Assembly (NCBI GenBank): GCA_023381535.1
Contig: JAMCSN010000060.1
Location: 1-7,631, forward strand
DNA length: 7,631 nt
From: Bacteroidota bacterium
GTDB lineage: Bacteria > Bacteroidota > Ignavibacteria > Ignavibacteriales > Melioribacteraceae
Reading direction: 5' to 3'
Shown here: positions 1 to 6,237 of the stretch, in pieces
Numbering within the stretch: the first letter of the stretch is position 1
How the letters are laid out: every line of letters starts with the position of its first letter
The notes under the pieces: model-generated
The model's database searches: none
Told to the model about the DNA's origin: nothing
The model's input: only the letters and a program-made list of their open reading frames with translations
Program-made: the position numbers and the translations under genes

Positions 1-75
1 AAAGTTGCGGAAGAATTGAAAATCAAAATCTACTTGCAGCACGAAGACGTATTTAAATTTATGCACAGGATTTGA
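1..75 (+). CDS. UPF0237 ACT-domain protein, C-terminal fragment
   Basis: The window opens inside this gene. Reading from base 1 gives 24 residues ending LQHEDVFKFMHRI and a TGA stop at 73-75. That ending closely matches the conserved C-terminus of the UPF0237 family, small (about 90 aa) single ACT-domain proteins that commonly end in a Gln/Arg-x-Glu-Asp-Ile-Phe-x-x-Met-His-Arg-Ile pattern. ACT domains usually bind small ligands such as amino acids, but the ligand and role of this family are not established. UPF0237 genes are typically directly upstream of a UPF0210 gene, and one begins here at 516, which supports the call. The N-terminus lies outside the window. The identification rests on a short fragment plus gene context. 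Confidence 0.82.
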   Translation, partial: KVAEELKIKIYLQHEDVFKFMHRI

Positions 76-78
76 GGG

Positions 79-102
79 TTGTTAGTTGCTAGTAGTTGGT
101 TG
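79..102 (+). repeat. Left imperfect inverted repeat flanking the four-helix-bundle gene
   Basis: This TTAGTTG-rich sequence begins 4 bases after the ACT gene's stop codon. Bases 81-97 match the reverse complement of 479-495 at 16 of 17 positions. In an alternative register, 79-102 matches the reverse complement of 488-511 at 20 of 24 positions, with the first 10 perfect. It could be the terminal repeat of a small inserted element, or the 5' arm of an RNA stem enclosing the gene. Confidence 0.75.
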
Positions 103-110
103 AATAATTA

Positions 111-117
111 AAAGGGG
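111..117 (+). promoter_or_regulatory. Ribosome binding site deciding the TTG start of the four-helix-bundle gene
   Basis: The purine run AAAGGGG, part of AAAGGGGGTG, lies 8 bases before the TTG at 126. No in-frame ATG is suitably placed, and the nearby GTG at 118 is in another frame. The TTG start gives the family's normal N-terminus (MERTNFEKLDVY). Confidence 0.7.
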
Positions 118-125
118 GTGATAAT

Positions 126-494
126 TTGGAAAGAACGAATTTTGAAAAATTGGATGTTTATAAGTTATCTGAAAAATTATCGGATTTGATTTGGGATATT
201 GCTATTGACTGGCATCAACTGGCTCGATATTCAGTTGGAATTCAACTTATAAGATCGACAGACAGTATTGGTGCTAACATAGCAGAAGGTACAGGAAGGG
301 GTAGTTCTAAAGAAAATAAAAGGTTTGCTAGAATAGCACGCGGCTCCTTATTTGAAACCAAACATTGGCTACGCAGAGCGGTGAAAAGAAAGTTGCTTTC
401 ACAGAAAAATATAGAACAAATAAAATTAGTGATTGATGAATTATCGCCTAGGTTGAGTGCATATATTAATGCAATAAAAACTACTAACAACTAA
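126..494 (+). CDS. Four-helix bundle protein (23S rRNA intervening sequence / S23 type)
   Basis: This 122-aa protein has the normal family length (about 115-125 aa) and matches the family along its whole length: FEKLDVY at 6-12, IRSTDSIGANIAEGTGRG at 42-59, RFARIARGSLFETKHWLRRA at 66-85, and a final Asp-Glu-Leu helix around 104-114. Relatives form all-helical, often pentameric bundles. They are encoded within 23S rRNA intervening sequences in some bacteria, and a branch (Avd) assists diversity-generating retroelements. The biochemical role of stand-alone members is unknown; nucleic acid binding is likely because the surface is basic. The start is TTG with a good ribosome binding site. The last five codons (KTTNN) and the stop lie inside the right-hand inverted repeat. 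The gene sits between the UPF0237 and UPF0210 genes, which are usually adjacent, so it appears inserted. No reverse transcriptase or template repeat is visible nearby. Confidence 0.93.
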   Translation: MERTNFEKLDVYKLSEKLSDLIWDIAIDWHQLARYSVGIQLIRSTDSIGANIAEGTGRGSSKENKRFARIARGSLFETKHWLRRAVKRKLLSQKNIEQIKLVIDELSPRLSAYINAIKTTNN

Positions 495-511
495 CGACGA
501 TCAACTAACAA
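479..511 (-). repeat. Right imperfect inverted repeat flanking the four-helix-bundle gene
   Basis: This is the counterpart of the repeat at 79-102, in inverse orientation. It holds two related units read on the minus strand. Bases 479-495 match 81-97 at 16 of 17 positions, and 502-511 match 79-88 perfectly. It covers the 3' end of the four-helix-bundle gene and runs to 5 bases before the UPF0210 start codon. Confidence 0.75.
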
Positions 512-515
512 ATTT

Positions 516-1877
516 ATGCCCTACGAATTTGAAGAAATACTTGAAACCATCCGGATGACGGAGATCGAACATTTCGATATCAGAACCGTCACGCTCGGAA
601 TAAGTTTGCGCGATTGTCACGACCGGAATCTTGAAGTGACAAAACAAAAAATTTACGACAAGATTATAAAGTACGGCGGAAATCACGTTAAGTACGCGAA
701 GGAAATAGAGTCGCAGTACGGAATTTCGATTGCAAATAAAAGAGTTTCCATCACGCCGGTTTCAATTCCATTCGATTCATTCTCTTTGGAAGAATATGTT
801 GAAATTGCTAAAACGCTTGATCGCGCTGCGGAAGATATTGGAATTGATTACCTGGCCGGTTTTTCAGCTCTCGTTCAAAAAGGGATGACAAACGGTGAAC
901 GTGAATTAATAAAAGCTATTCCTTTTGCGCTCTCGGAAACAAAACGTGTTTGCTCAAGTGTGAATATCGCTTCAACCAAAGCCGGTATAAACATGGATGC
1001 GGTTTTGATGATGAGTGAAGCGATTAAACTCACTGCTGAAAAGACAAAAGACAAAGATTCAATCGGCTGTGCAAAGCTTGTTGTGTTTGCAAATGCAGTT
1101 GAAGATAATCCTTTTGTTGCGGGTGCATTTCACGGAGTGTCGGAACCGGAAGTAACTCTTAATGTCGGTATCAGCGGTCCCGGTGTTGTGCTAGATGCTA
1201 TCAAAGAAGCGGGACGGGTTGATCTTCAGCATCTTGCAGAAGTTATTAAGAAAACAATTTTCAAAATTACCCGTGCCGGAGAATTGATCGGAAGAAAAGT
1301 TGCGGAGAAACACGGTGTACCTTTTGGAATCGTAGACATTTCATTAGCACCAACTCCGGCTGAAGGCGACAGCATCGCCGACATATTAAAAGCTATGGGT
1401 GTTGAAGACGTTGGCGCTCCAGGAACAACCGCAGCTTTGGCTATGTTGAACGATTCAGTTAAGAAAGCAGGGCTGATGGCAAGTTCGTCTGTAGGTGGAA
1501 TGAGCGGGGCGTTTATCCCGGTAAGTGAAGACATGGGAATGATACGCGCGGTTCAAGCCGGACATTTAACGCTGGAAAAATTGGAAGCGATGACCGCTGT
1601 ATGTTCCGTTGGTCTTGATATGATTGCGGTGCCCGGCGATACTCCCGCAACGACAATTGCCGGTATCATTGCCGATGAATCTGCCATAGGAGTGATTAAC
1701 GATAAAACTACGGCGGTAAGAATAATTCCTGCATACGGGAAAAAAATTGGCGACTTTGTAGATTACGGCGGTTTGCTAGGCAAAGCTCCTATTATGAAAG
1801 TGAGTAACCTAAGCAGCGCTAATTTTGTTGAACGCGGCGGAAAAATTCCCGCGCCTATGAGAAGTCTGACTAATTAG
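516..1877 (+). CDS. UPF0210 family protein (DUF711, PFL-like)
   Basis: This complete 453-aa protein is close to the usual 445-455 aa of UPF0210. Family signatures run from end to end: [14 protein letters not shown] at 21-34, [78 protein letters not shown]-like [18 protein letters not shown], and [14 protein letters not shown] followed by [12 protein letters not shown] and a [10 protein letters not shown] tail. The fold is described as related to pyruvate formate-lyase-type proteins, but no reaction is established and I see no basis for assigning glycyl-radical activity. It is expected to act with the UPF0237 ACT-domain protein encoded just upstream. The ATG start fits family alignments, but it has no Shine-Dalgarno sequence; the preceding bases are the inverted repeat of the neighbouring element, so the original leader may have been displaced. 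Confidence 0.95.
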   Translation: MPYEFEEILETIRMTEIEHFDIRTVTLGISLRDCHDRNLEVTKQKIYDKIIKYGGNHVKYAKEIESQYGISIANKRVSITPVSIPFDSFSLEEYVEIAKTLDRAAEDIGIDYLAGFSALVQKGMTNGERELIKAIPFALSETKRVCSSVNIASTKAGINMDAVLMMSEAIKLTAEKTKDKDSIGCAKLVVFANAVEDNPFVAGAFHGVSEPEVTLNVGISGPGVVLDAIKEAGRVDLQHLAEVIKKTIFKITRAGELIGRKVAEKHGVPFGIVDISLAPTPAEGDSIADILKAMGVEDVGAPGTTAALAMLNDSVKKAGLMASSSVGGMSGAFIPVSEDMGMIRAVQAGHLTLEKLEAMTAVCSVGLDMIAVPGDTPATTIAGIIADESAIGVINDKTTAVRIIPAYGKKIGDFVDYGGLLGKAPIMKVSNLSSANFVERGGKIPAPMRSLTN

Positions 1878-1923
1878 TTTTCTGTCGTCTCTAATGAAGT
1901 TTGTGAAATGAAATCTTTTACAC

Positions 1924-1929
1924 AGGAGG
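1924..1929 (+). promoter_or_regulatory. Strong Shine-Dalgarno of the lemA gene
   Basis: A perfect AGGAGG lies 4 bases before the ATG at 1934. It fixes the start and suggests efficient translation. The rest of the 56-base gap after the UPF0210 gene shows no clear terminator. Confidence 0.85.
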
Positions 1930-1933
1930 ATAA

Positions 1934-2539
1934 ATGAAAAAAGGACTATTGATTGCGTTAGGAGTTTTAGCTCTAGTTGTAATCATTGTTATTTCAATTG
2001 TCGGTTGGGGAGTGAAAAAATACAATGGCTTTGTCGCTTTGAATGAAGGAGTGAATCAGGGTTGGAGCCAGGTCGAAAACGTTTATCAAAGACGGGCGGA
2101 CTTGATTCCGAATCTTGTTGCAACTGTAAAAGGCGTTGCAAACTTCGAAAAAGAAACTTACACAGCCGTTACCGAAGCAAGAGCAAAAGTTGGACAAGTA
2201 AAACTTTCGCCCGAACAACTAAGTGATCCACAAGCGTTTCAAAATTTCCAGAAAGCGCAGGACGGTTTGAGCAGCGCGTTATCACGTTTATTGGTTGTTT
2301 CGGAAAATTATCCGCAACTAAAAGCGAATGAAAATTTTCTGAATTTACAAGCTCAACTTGAAGGCACGGAAAATAGAATTACTGTAGAGCGGCAGAAATT
2401 TAATAAAGTCGTTCAGGAGTATAACACTGCTATCAAAGTTTTTCCGGCAGCATTGATTGCAAACTTTAGCGGATTCAAAGAAAAACAATATTTCAAAGCT
2501 CAGGAAGGCGCAGAGCAAGTTCCGAAGGTTCAGTTTTAA
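1934..2539 (+). CDS. lemA: LemA family membrane protein
   Basis: The 201-aa protein has a single N-terminal membrane helix at about residues 4-27 followed by the LemA helical domain, probably facing the periplasm. Hallmarks are WSQVENVYQRRADLIPNLVATVKG (seen from about 44), ANFEKETYTAVTEARAKVGQ, SSALSRLLVVSENYPQLKAN, NFLNLQAQLEGTENRI and a C-terminal VQEYNTAIKVFP, then GFKEKQYFKAQEGAE. Length and domain order are typical. LemA proteins are widespread, and their molecular role is poorly defined; envelope and signalling roles have been proposed. The TPM-domain gene starts 35 bases downstream, a very common partnership, so the two are probably one operon. The start is secured by a strong AGGAGG. 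Confidence 0.96.
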   Translation: MKKGLLIALGVLALVVIIVISIVGWGVKKYNGFVALNEGVNQGWSQVENVYQRRADLIPNLVATVKGVANFEKETYTAVTEARAKVGQVKLSPEQLSDPQAFQNFQKAQDGLSSALSRLLVVSENYPQLKANENFLNLQAQLEGTENRITVERQKFNKVVQEYNTAIKVFPAALIANFSGFKEKQYFKAQEGAEQVPKVQF

Positions 2540-2543
2540 GAAA

Positions 2544-2574
2544 TGAGTGTAGAACTAAGAGTGCAGAGTGTTGA
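2544..2574 (+). repeat. Leader of the TPM gene: short repeated GAGTG units, complementary to early codons
   Basis: Three imperfect copies of one 9-mer (GAGTGTAGA at 2545, GAGTGCAGA at 2559, GAGTGTTGA at 2566) fill the gap before the TPM start codon. Bases 2544-2553 are perfectly complementary to 2713-2722, and 2565-2572 to 2701-2708, in nested order, so the leader could fold onto codons 43-50 of the same message. No ordinary Shine-Dalgarno sequence is visible here. Confidence 0.6.
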
Positions 2575-3312
2575 ATGAAGATTTTTAAAATAGTATCCTT
2601 TTTTATAATACCGTTTTTATTTCTGAAAGCTCAAACCGAGTTTCCAATTCTAAAAACTTATGCCACGGATTTTACATCCACACTGGATAATTCCGAACTT
2701 AACACTCTCAACTCTACACTCAAAACATTCGACGATTCGACTTCAAACCAAGTTGTCTTTCTGATGATTCATTCTCTCAACGGCTATCCGATGGAAGACT
2801 TCACTTACCAAACGGCTGCAAAAAACAAAATTGGTTCTGCTAAGAACAACAACGGAATTTTGTTCTTCGTTGCCAAAGATGATAAGAAAATGAGAATTGA
2901 AGTTGGCTACGGTCTCGAAGGTTCCTTGCCCGATGCTCTGGCAAATTCAATACTTAGAAATGAAGTCCGCCCTTATTTCAAAGAAGGTGATTATTACAAT
3001 GGAGTTGCAGCCGGTATCAACGCGATAATTGCCGCTACAAAAGGAGAATACAAAGGAGAGAGTAAGGACATTTCCGGGAAGGGAAGTCACATTCCCTTCA
3101 TATTCTTGTTCATCGTATTCATAATCCTTTCGTCAATTTTTAGAAAGGGTGGAGGAGGCGGTGGCGGTTTGTTACCATGGATAATTCTGGGTTCCATGGG
3201 CGGCTCTGGCAGACGAAGCAGCGGATGGGGTGGGGGCGGAGGTGGTGGTTTTGGCGGATTTTCTGGGGGAGGCGGCTCTTTTGGAGGCGGTGGAGCAAGT
3301 GGCGGCTGGTAA
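2575..3312 (+). CDS. TPM domain protein (DUF477/YgcG-like), Gly-rich C-terminus
   Basis: This 245-aa envelope protein has a signal peptide at residues 1-19 (cleavage likely near LKA-QTEF) and a TPM domain at about 24-155. A membrane helix follows at about 173-189, then a Gly-rich tail ending GGGGASGGW. The TPM domain shows NNNGILFFVAKDDKKMRIEV and GYGLEGSLPDALANSIL, the family's best-conserved stretch. TPM proteins are anchored with the domain in the periplasm; the Gly-rich tail is normal for the family. They occur next to LemA in many bacteria, as here, and some TPM domains have been linked to metal binding, phosphatase activity or photosystem repair. The specific role here is unknown. Many lemA loci have two TPM genes, but only one is present. 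The start lacks a clear ribosome binding site and may be coupled to lemA or affected by the complementary leader. Confidence 0.93.
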   Translation: MKIFKIVSFFIIPFLFLKAQTEFPILKTYATDFTSTLDNSELNTLNSTLKTFDDSTSNQVVFLMIHSLNGYPMEDFTYQTAAKNKIGSAKNNNGILFFVAKDDKKMRIEVGYGLEGSLPDALANSILRNEVRPYFKEGDYYNGVAAGINAIIAATKGEYKGESKDISGKGSHIPFIFLFIVFIILSSIFRKGGGGGGGLLPWIILGSMGGSGRRSSGWGGGGGGGFGGFSGGGGSFGGGGASGGW

Positions 3313-3356
3313 TTTCTTTGCTTACAATTCATTTTATCTTAGATCGGAAGACTTGA

Positions 3357-3739
3357 TTTAGTATTATTTCGGCGGATTTGAAAGATATTATTGAAGGAAT
3401 CAGATTATTTAATGAATCCGATTTCTTTTTAGCCCACAATGTTTTTGAGGAATTATGGGCTGAAAGTGATCGAGAAGACAGGTATTTTTTTCAAGGATTG
3501 GTTCTGATTTAGGTAGGGCGTTACAGTTTAGTGTCATGAAATCGCCGATGATGCGATGGAGTCAATCCGAGAAAGAAAACAAAAAGCTGATAAGTTACTT
3601 ACCGATTCATAAAAACATTAATCTAAAGTTGTTGGTGAGCGATATAGAACTGATCATTAAAGACCTGTATGAATTATCTTCCGATCGAGACCTCAATTTG
3701 TTTTGGAAACAGATTCCAAGAATTAAAACCGATAGATAA
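3357..3739 (+). pseudogene. Decayed DUF309-type gene
   Basis: The first part, read in the frame of 3375, gives IIEGIRLFNESDFFLAHNVF and then EELWAESDREDRYFFQGLVLI. This resembles the N-terminal half of DUF309 helical proteins (LFN..FF.AHevlEelW....... FFQGLi). That frame hits TAG at 3510-3512 and TGA at 3537-3539. The remainder continues in a different frame, where KKLISYLPIHKNINLKLLVSDIEL resembles (in two overlapping parts) the family's C-terminal helices; it ends at TAA 3737-3739. No good ATG or ribosome binding site opens the first part. The 67-codon open stretch from the ATG at 3536 is therefore probably not an independent gene but the tail of this one. The function of DUF309 is unknown. 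Sequencing or assembly error is an alternative to real decay. Confidence 0.62.
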
Positions 3740-3752
3740 ATTTTTCAATTAA

Positions 3753-3760
3753 AGAGGAGG
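3753..3760 (+). promoter_or_regulatory. Strong Shine-Dalgarno of the ferredoxin gene
   Basis: AGAGGAGG ends 6 bases before the ATG at 3767. Together with the terminator after the gene, it suggests a well-expressed, probably monocistronic message. No confident promoter is recognisable in the preceding pseudogene tail. Confidence 0.85.
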
Positions 3761-3766
3761 CCTATT

Positions 3767-4099
3767 ATGGCAATAATGATAACTGACGAATGCATCAACT
3801 GTGGCGCCTGTGAACCGGAATGCCCCAACACTGCAATTTATGAAGGTGGTGCTGAATGGAAATTAGGAGATAAAACGTACGGCGAAGGCGATGCAGCTCC
3901 TTCCAGCGCATCCGGATTTTTTTCCAAAGATTATTTTTATATAGTACCCGATAAGTGTACTGAGTGCACAGGTTTTCATGATGAACCTCAATGCGCCGCT
4001 GTTTGTCCGGTTGATTGCTGCATTCCCGATCCCAACCATGTTGAAGATAAAGACACATTATTGAAAAGGAAAGAATATCTGGACGGATTAGGAAGATAG
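3767..4099 (+). CDS. 2x[4Fe-4S] ferredoxin, extended Alvin type
   Basis: This is a 110-aa electron carrier, probably cytoplasmic. Cluster-binding cysteines are C9, C12, C15 and C19-Pro ([12 protein letters not shown]), and C64, C67, C76 and C80-Pro ([18 protein letters not shown]). The eight-residue spacing between C67 and C76 is the mark of Allochromatium vinosum (Alvin)-type ferredoxins, whose clusters have unusually low and widely separated potentials. Cys84 and Cys85 follow the second motif; the Alvin type has an additional cysteine in this area. Between the two motifs there are 43 residues (21-63), about twenty more than in the classic Alvin protein, giving an acidic, Gly/Ser-rich insertion. 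Similar long forms are familiar in Chlorobi and Bacteroidetes, where ferredoxin serves oxidoreductases such as pyruvate:ferredoxin oxidoreductase. The partner cannot be read from this neighbourhood. Confidence 0.96.
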   Translation: MAIMITDECINCGACEPECPNTAIYEGGAEWKLGDKTYGEGDAAPSSASGFFSKDYFYIVPDKCTECTGFHDEPQCAAVCPVDCCIPDPNHVEDKDTLLKRKEYLDGLGR

Positions 4100-4132
4100 A
4101 TTTAGCTATTAGTTGAGTTAGAAAATTATTGT

Positions 4133-4161
4133 AGGGACTTGATCACTCAAGTCCCTTTTTT
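4133..4161 (+). terminator. Rho-independent terminator between convergent genes
   Basis: A perfect 10-bp stem, AGGGACTTGA with TCAAGTCCCT, encloses a 4-base TCAC loop and runs into six Ts (4156-4161), then GTTTT. It lies 34 bases after the ferredoxin stop. The minus-strand gene stops at 4165, just beyond the hairpin, so the same stem may also end its transcript, although the minus-strand U-run is poor. Confidence 0.93.
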
Positions 4162-4164
4162 GTT

Positions 4165-5217
4165 TTAAAAATTAATTCTGAGTAGCTCCATTCTAAATCT
4201 CATGGTGGAGTTATAATAATTCTGAAAGTTCTGCTGTCCGCTAGAAATCTCAGGTTGCGGAGTCAAATCACTTTGAGTTGGATAAGCTGGAGGAAAAAGA
4301 TGAACATACAATAGCGGTCCAATTATTGGTGAAAGTAAAGGAATGTATCTTGTCGGGTGCTCATGATCTGTTGGAAACAAAGCCAGGGAAATTCCGGTTG
4401 TAACCAAAGCTGTTGCAATGCTGCTTCCTAGGGCCACTACGTAAGACAAGTTTGGGTTATCGTGTTCAGCAACAAGATAAATCCCGTAGGGGAATCCTAA
4501 AGAATAGCCGAGCACAATTCCGCCAAGTGCTGCACCATAGCCTGCATATTCTCCTTGAGGCTTCGTAATTGCGTATATTAGCAGTGCACTACCGTAGCTT
4601 CCAACTAATGTTAAAGCTGATCCAACTAATAACTCTAAAGGAACAGCGGTATATATTGGTCTTACTTTTAGTTTGGTTGCAAGATTTGCCGAATCGATTT
4701 CTACTAGATGCTGTAAGCCGCTAGTTGTTAAATCAACATCCAATGTGTCGGTATTAACTAGTGAGTAGTAGTTCCAAATACCGTCCTTGGCGTTAATTGC
4801 TTGTGTTTGAGCGTCTATGAGATCATTTCTAAATGTTGTATCAGCATTATCAAAGAATTTTCCAAACCCCTTCATCAAGTAAGATTTGTTAAAATCGGAT
4901 TTTTCAAAAAGGTAGTTAATTTTAATATGTACTAGCTGATAGTTTGATCTTTCTTGTTTTGTTACTAACTGCATGTACACTCTTCGGTCAAGTATATTTC
5001 CGACGCTGTAAAAAACTGCCTGCTCGGCAACTTTTTGGAAGAACGGTATCGGGCTATTTAACTGCGGTGCATCAACTCCGGCTAATTTGATTTTTCTTCC
5101 GTCCTCAAGTTCAAATAAATTTGCGTCGAGAATTTTTATCACTTTAACATACTGCCCAAACGTTGAAGAAGTTAATATGAACAGCGATAATAAAAGAAGG
5201 CGAGCGAGATTTACCAT
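4165..5217 (-). CDS. Secreted SNase-fold protein with hydrophobic C-terminal region; probable pseudoenzyme
   Basis: I chose the ATG at 5217 (350 aa) because it begins a clean signal peptide (MVNLARLLLLSLFILTSSTF) with GGGA about 10 bases upstream. A GTG at 5232 would add five residues. Residues about 22-150 follow the staphylococcal nuclease fold: VKVIKILDANLFEL, then IKLAGVDAPQ, LMKGFGKFF, and a closing Leu-x-x-Ala-Gln...GIWN helix. The active site is largely lost. The Asp-Gly-Asp motif is D31-A-N33, the first arginine is K44, the general-base Glu is Q52 and the second arginine is not found in NYQLVH; only D49 remains. From about 190 to 310 come several Gly/Ala-rich hydrophobic segments (GGIVLGYSLGFPYGIYLV and others), suggesting membrane association. 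It appears monocistronic. The role is unknown; binding of nucleic acid or protein is possible. Confidence 0.72.
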   Translation of the reverse strand: MVNLARLLLLSLFILTSSTFGQYVKVIKILDANLFELEDGRKIKLAGVDAPQLNSPIPFFQKVAEQAVFYSVGNILDRRVYMQLVTKQERSNYQLVHIKINYLFEKSDFNKSYLMKGFGKFFDNADTTFRNDLIDAQTQAINAKDGIWNYYSLVNTDTLDVDLTTSGLQHLVEIDSANLATKLKVRPIYTAVPLELLVGSALTLVGSYGSALLIYAITKPQGEYAGYGAALGGIVLGYSLGFPYGIYLVAEHDNPNLSYVVALGSSIATALVTTGISLALFPTDHEHPTRYIPLLSPIIGPLLYVHLFPPAYPTQSDLTPQPEISSGQQNFQNYYNSTMRFRMELLRINF

Positions 5218-5270
5218 TATGCGGTTTCCCACAATTTTTTTGAATGCAAATCAAAAATAGAAAAATCTAA

Positions 5271-5282
5271 CAAATATATTTG
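5271..5282. promoter_or_regulatory. 12-bp palindrome upstream of the SNase-like gene
   Basis: CAAATATATTTG is a perfect palindrome lying 54 bases upstream of the ATG at 5217. It is in the 106-base spacer between the two minus-strand genes. It could be an operator or simply part of an AT-rich promoter; no convincing -35/-10 pair could be assigned. Confidence 0.3.
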
Positions 5283-5323
5283 GATGAAAAATTTTGCCCT
5301 TTCGGACATAACCTAGGATTTTA

Positions 5324-6226
5324 TTATCGCACTATAATAGTTGCAGATACCGGGAAATGGTCGGATGGAAATCTTCCGTTGTAACTTGTCGTTATAATTT
5401 CTGAGCTAACCGGGTTGAATTCTTTTGAAACGAAAATGTAGTCTATTTTTTCCCCGTCGGTGTTTCCCTTGAACGCATGAAACGTTCCTTGATTATGTCC
5501 GGTTTTGTGTAACGCGCGAAACGTATCTATTAAACCGGAAGCTAGAACTGCTTTGATTGCCGGATTGTCTTCCGTGCTGTTGAAATCTCCTGTTAAAATT
5601 ACCGGAAGATTTTTTTCGCCGATTCGCTTAACTAGCAGTTGCGCGCTTTTCTCCCTCGACGGCTGCGATTGATGATCAAGGTGAACATTGAACGCGTAGA
5701 AAGTTTTGCCGGAAGTTTTATCCGTCATTCTTGCCCATGTGCAGATTCTTGTAATTTCGTTTCCCCAACTTTTTGAACCCGGAATTTCGGGAGTATCGGA
5801 AAACCAGAACGTTTGAGTAGAATCGATTTTGAATTTATCTTTTTTGTAAAAAATGCATGAATATTCTCCCGCTGTTTTACCATCATCCCTTCCCACGCCC
5901 ACAAGTTCGTATTGCTGCAGCTGTTTCAATAAATCATCAATTTGAAATCTGAGAGCTTCTTGCAATCCTAAAATATCCAGGTCGAACTTCTGAATTGTCT
6001 CTGCTGCATAACCTTTTCTGAACTGCCAATTATTCTCGCCGTCATTTGCCGCGCCGTAGCGAATGTTGAAAGTCATAACTTTCAATCCGGTTTCGCTTTT
6101 CTGCTGAGCGGAAACAGAAACTGTTAGCATGCAAACAAACAGCAAAACTATTAACTTGAATTTTAGCAGCAAGTTAAAATTCCGCGAAAAATTTCTTTCT
6201 ATTTTGTTGTTCATAAAAAATTCCAT
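5324..6226 (-). CDS. Secreted endonuclease/exonuclease/phosphatase (EEP) family hydrolase
   Basis: The 300-aa protein has an N-terminal signal sequence (hydrophobic core about 23-36, cleavage near VSVSA-QQ, residue 40). The rest is an EEP domain with all metal and catalytic positions present: N54 in MTFNIRYG, E90 in LGLQEA, H182 in FNVHLDH, D214 and N216 in LTGDFNS, D262 in KIDYIF, and D289-H290 in SDHFPV. The family hydrolyses phosphodiester or phosphomonoester bonds in DNA, RNA, inositol phosphates or sphingomyelin. The FNIRYG...DGENNW...R opening is typical of the secreted Bacteroidetes-type subgroup, whose substrates are mostly untested, so no substrate is assigned. ATG at 6214 (MNNKIERN) is an equally plausible start and would shorten the long N-terminal region. 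The gene diverges from the MBL-fold gene across a 56-base spacer. Confidence 0.92.
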   Translation of the reverse strand: MEFFMNNKIERNFSRNFNLLLKFKLIVLLFVCMLTVSVSAQQKSETGLKVMTFNIRYGAANDGENNWQFRKGYAAETIQKFDLDILGLQEALRFQIDDLLKQLQQYELVGVGRDDGKTAGEYSCIFYKKDKFKIDSTQTFWFSDTPEIPGSKSWGNEITRICTWARMTDKTSGKTFYAFNVHLDHQSQPSREKSAQLLVKRIGEKNLPVILTGDFNSTEDNPAIKAVLASGLIDTFRALHKTGHNQGTFHAFKGNTDGEKIDYIFVSKEFNPVSSEIITTSYNGRFPSDHFPVSATIIVR

Positions 6227-6237
6227 AGTTTTTTGAT

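Noticed and set aside
126..494. Four-helix-bundle gene as an accessory (Avd) gene of a diversity-generating retroelement.
   Set aside because: No reverse transcriptase, variable repeat or template repeat is present in the surrounding sequence.
55..519. A 10-base direct repeat, AAATTTATGC, at 55-64 and 510-519, on either side of the four-helix-bundle gene, resembling a target-site duplication.
   Set aside because: The left copy lies inside the ACT gene, 14 bases away from the inverted repeat, and encodes part of its conserved ending, so it cannot flank an insertion cleanly. Chance similarity in AT-rich sequence is more likely.
3087..3332. Minus-strand proline-rich open stretch opposite the TPM tail.
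   Set aside because: It is the complement of Gly codons in the Gly-rich tail and has no start context or family resemblance.
3341..3351. AGATCGGAAGA, matching the first 11 bases of a common sequencing adapter.
   Set aside because: The match stops at 11 bases and the sequence continues plausibly on both sides, so contamination is not supported, though it adds slight caution to the neighbouring pseudogene region.
3396..3430. Hairpin GGAATCAGATT/AATCCGATTTC followed by five Ts, possibly a terminator for the lemA-TPM operon.
   Set aside because: The stem has an A-C mismatch and a G-T pair and lies in sequence that encodes recognisable DUF309 residues, so it is probably incidental; a role as terminator is not excluded.
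3536..3739. A 67-codon open stretch that could be a small hypothetical gene.
   Set aside because: It has no ribosome binding site, and its second half looks like the C-terminal helices of the upstream DUF309 remnant in a shifted frame.
4109..4121. TTAGTTGAGTTAG after the ferredoxin gene, resembling the TTAGTTG repeats near the four-helix-bundle gene.
   Set aside because: Only a 7-base core is shared, which is expected about once by chance in AT-rich sequence of this length.
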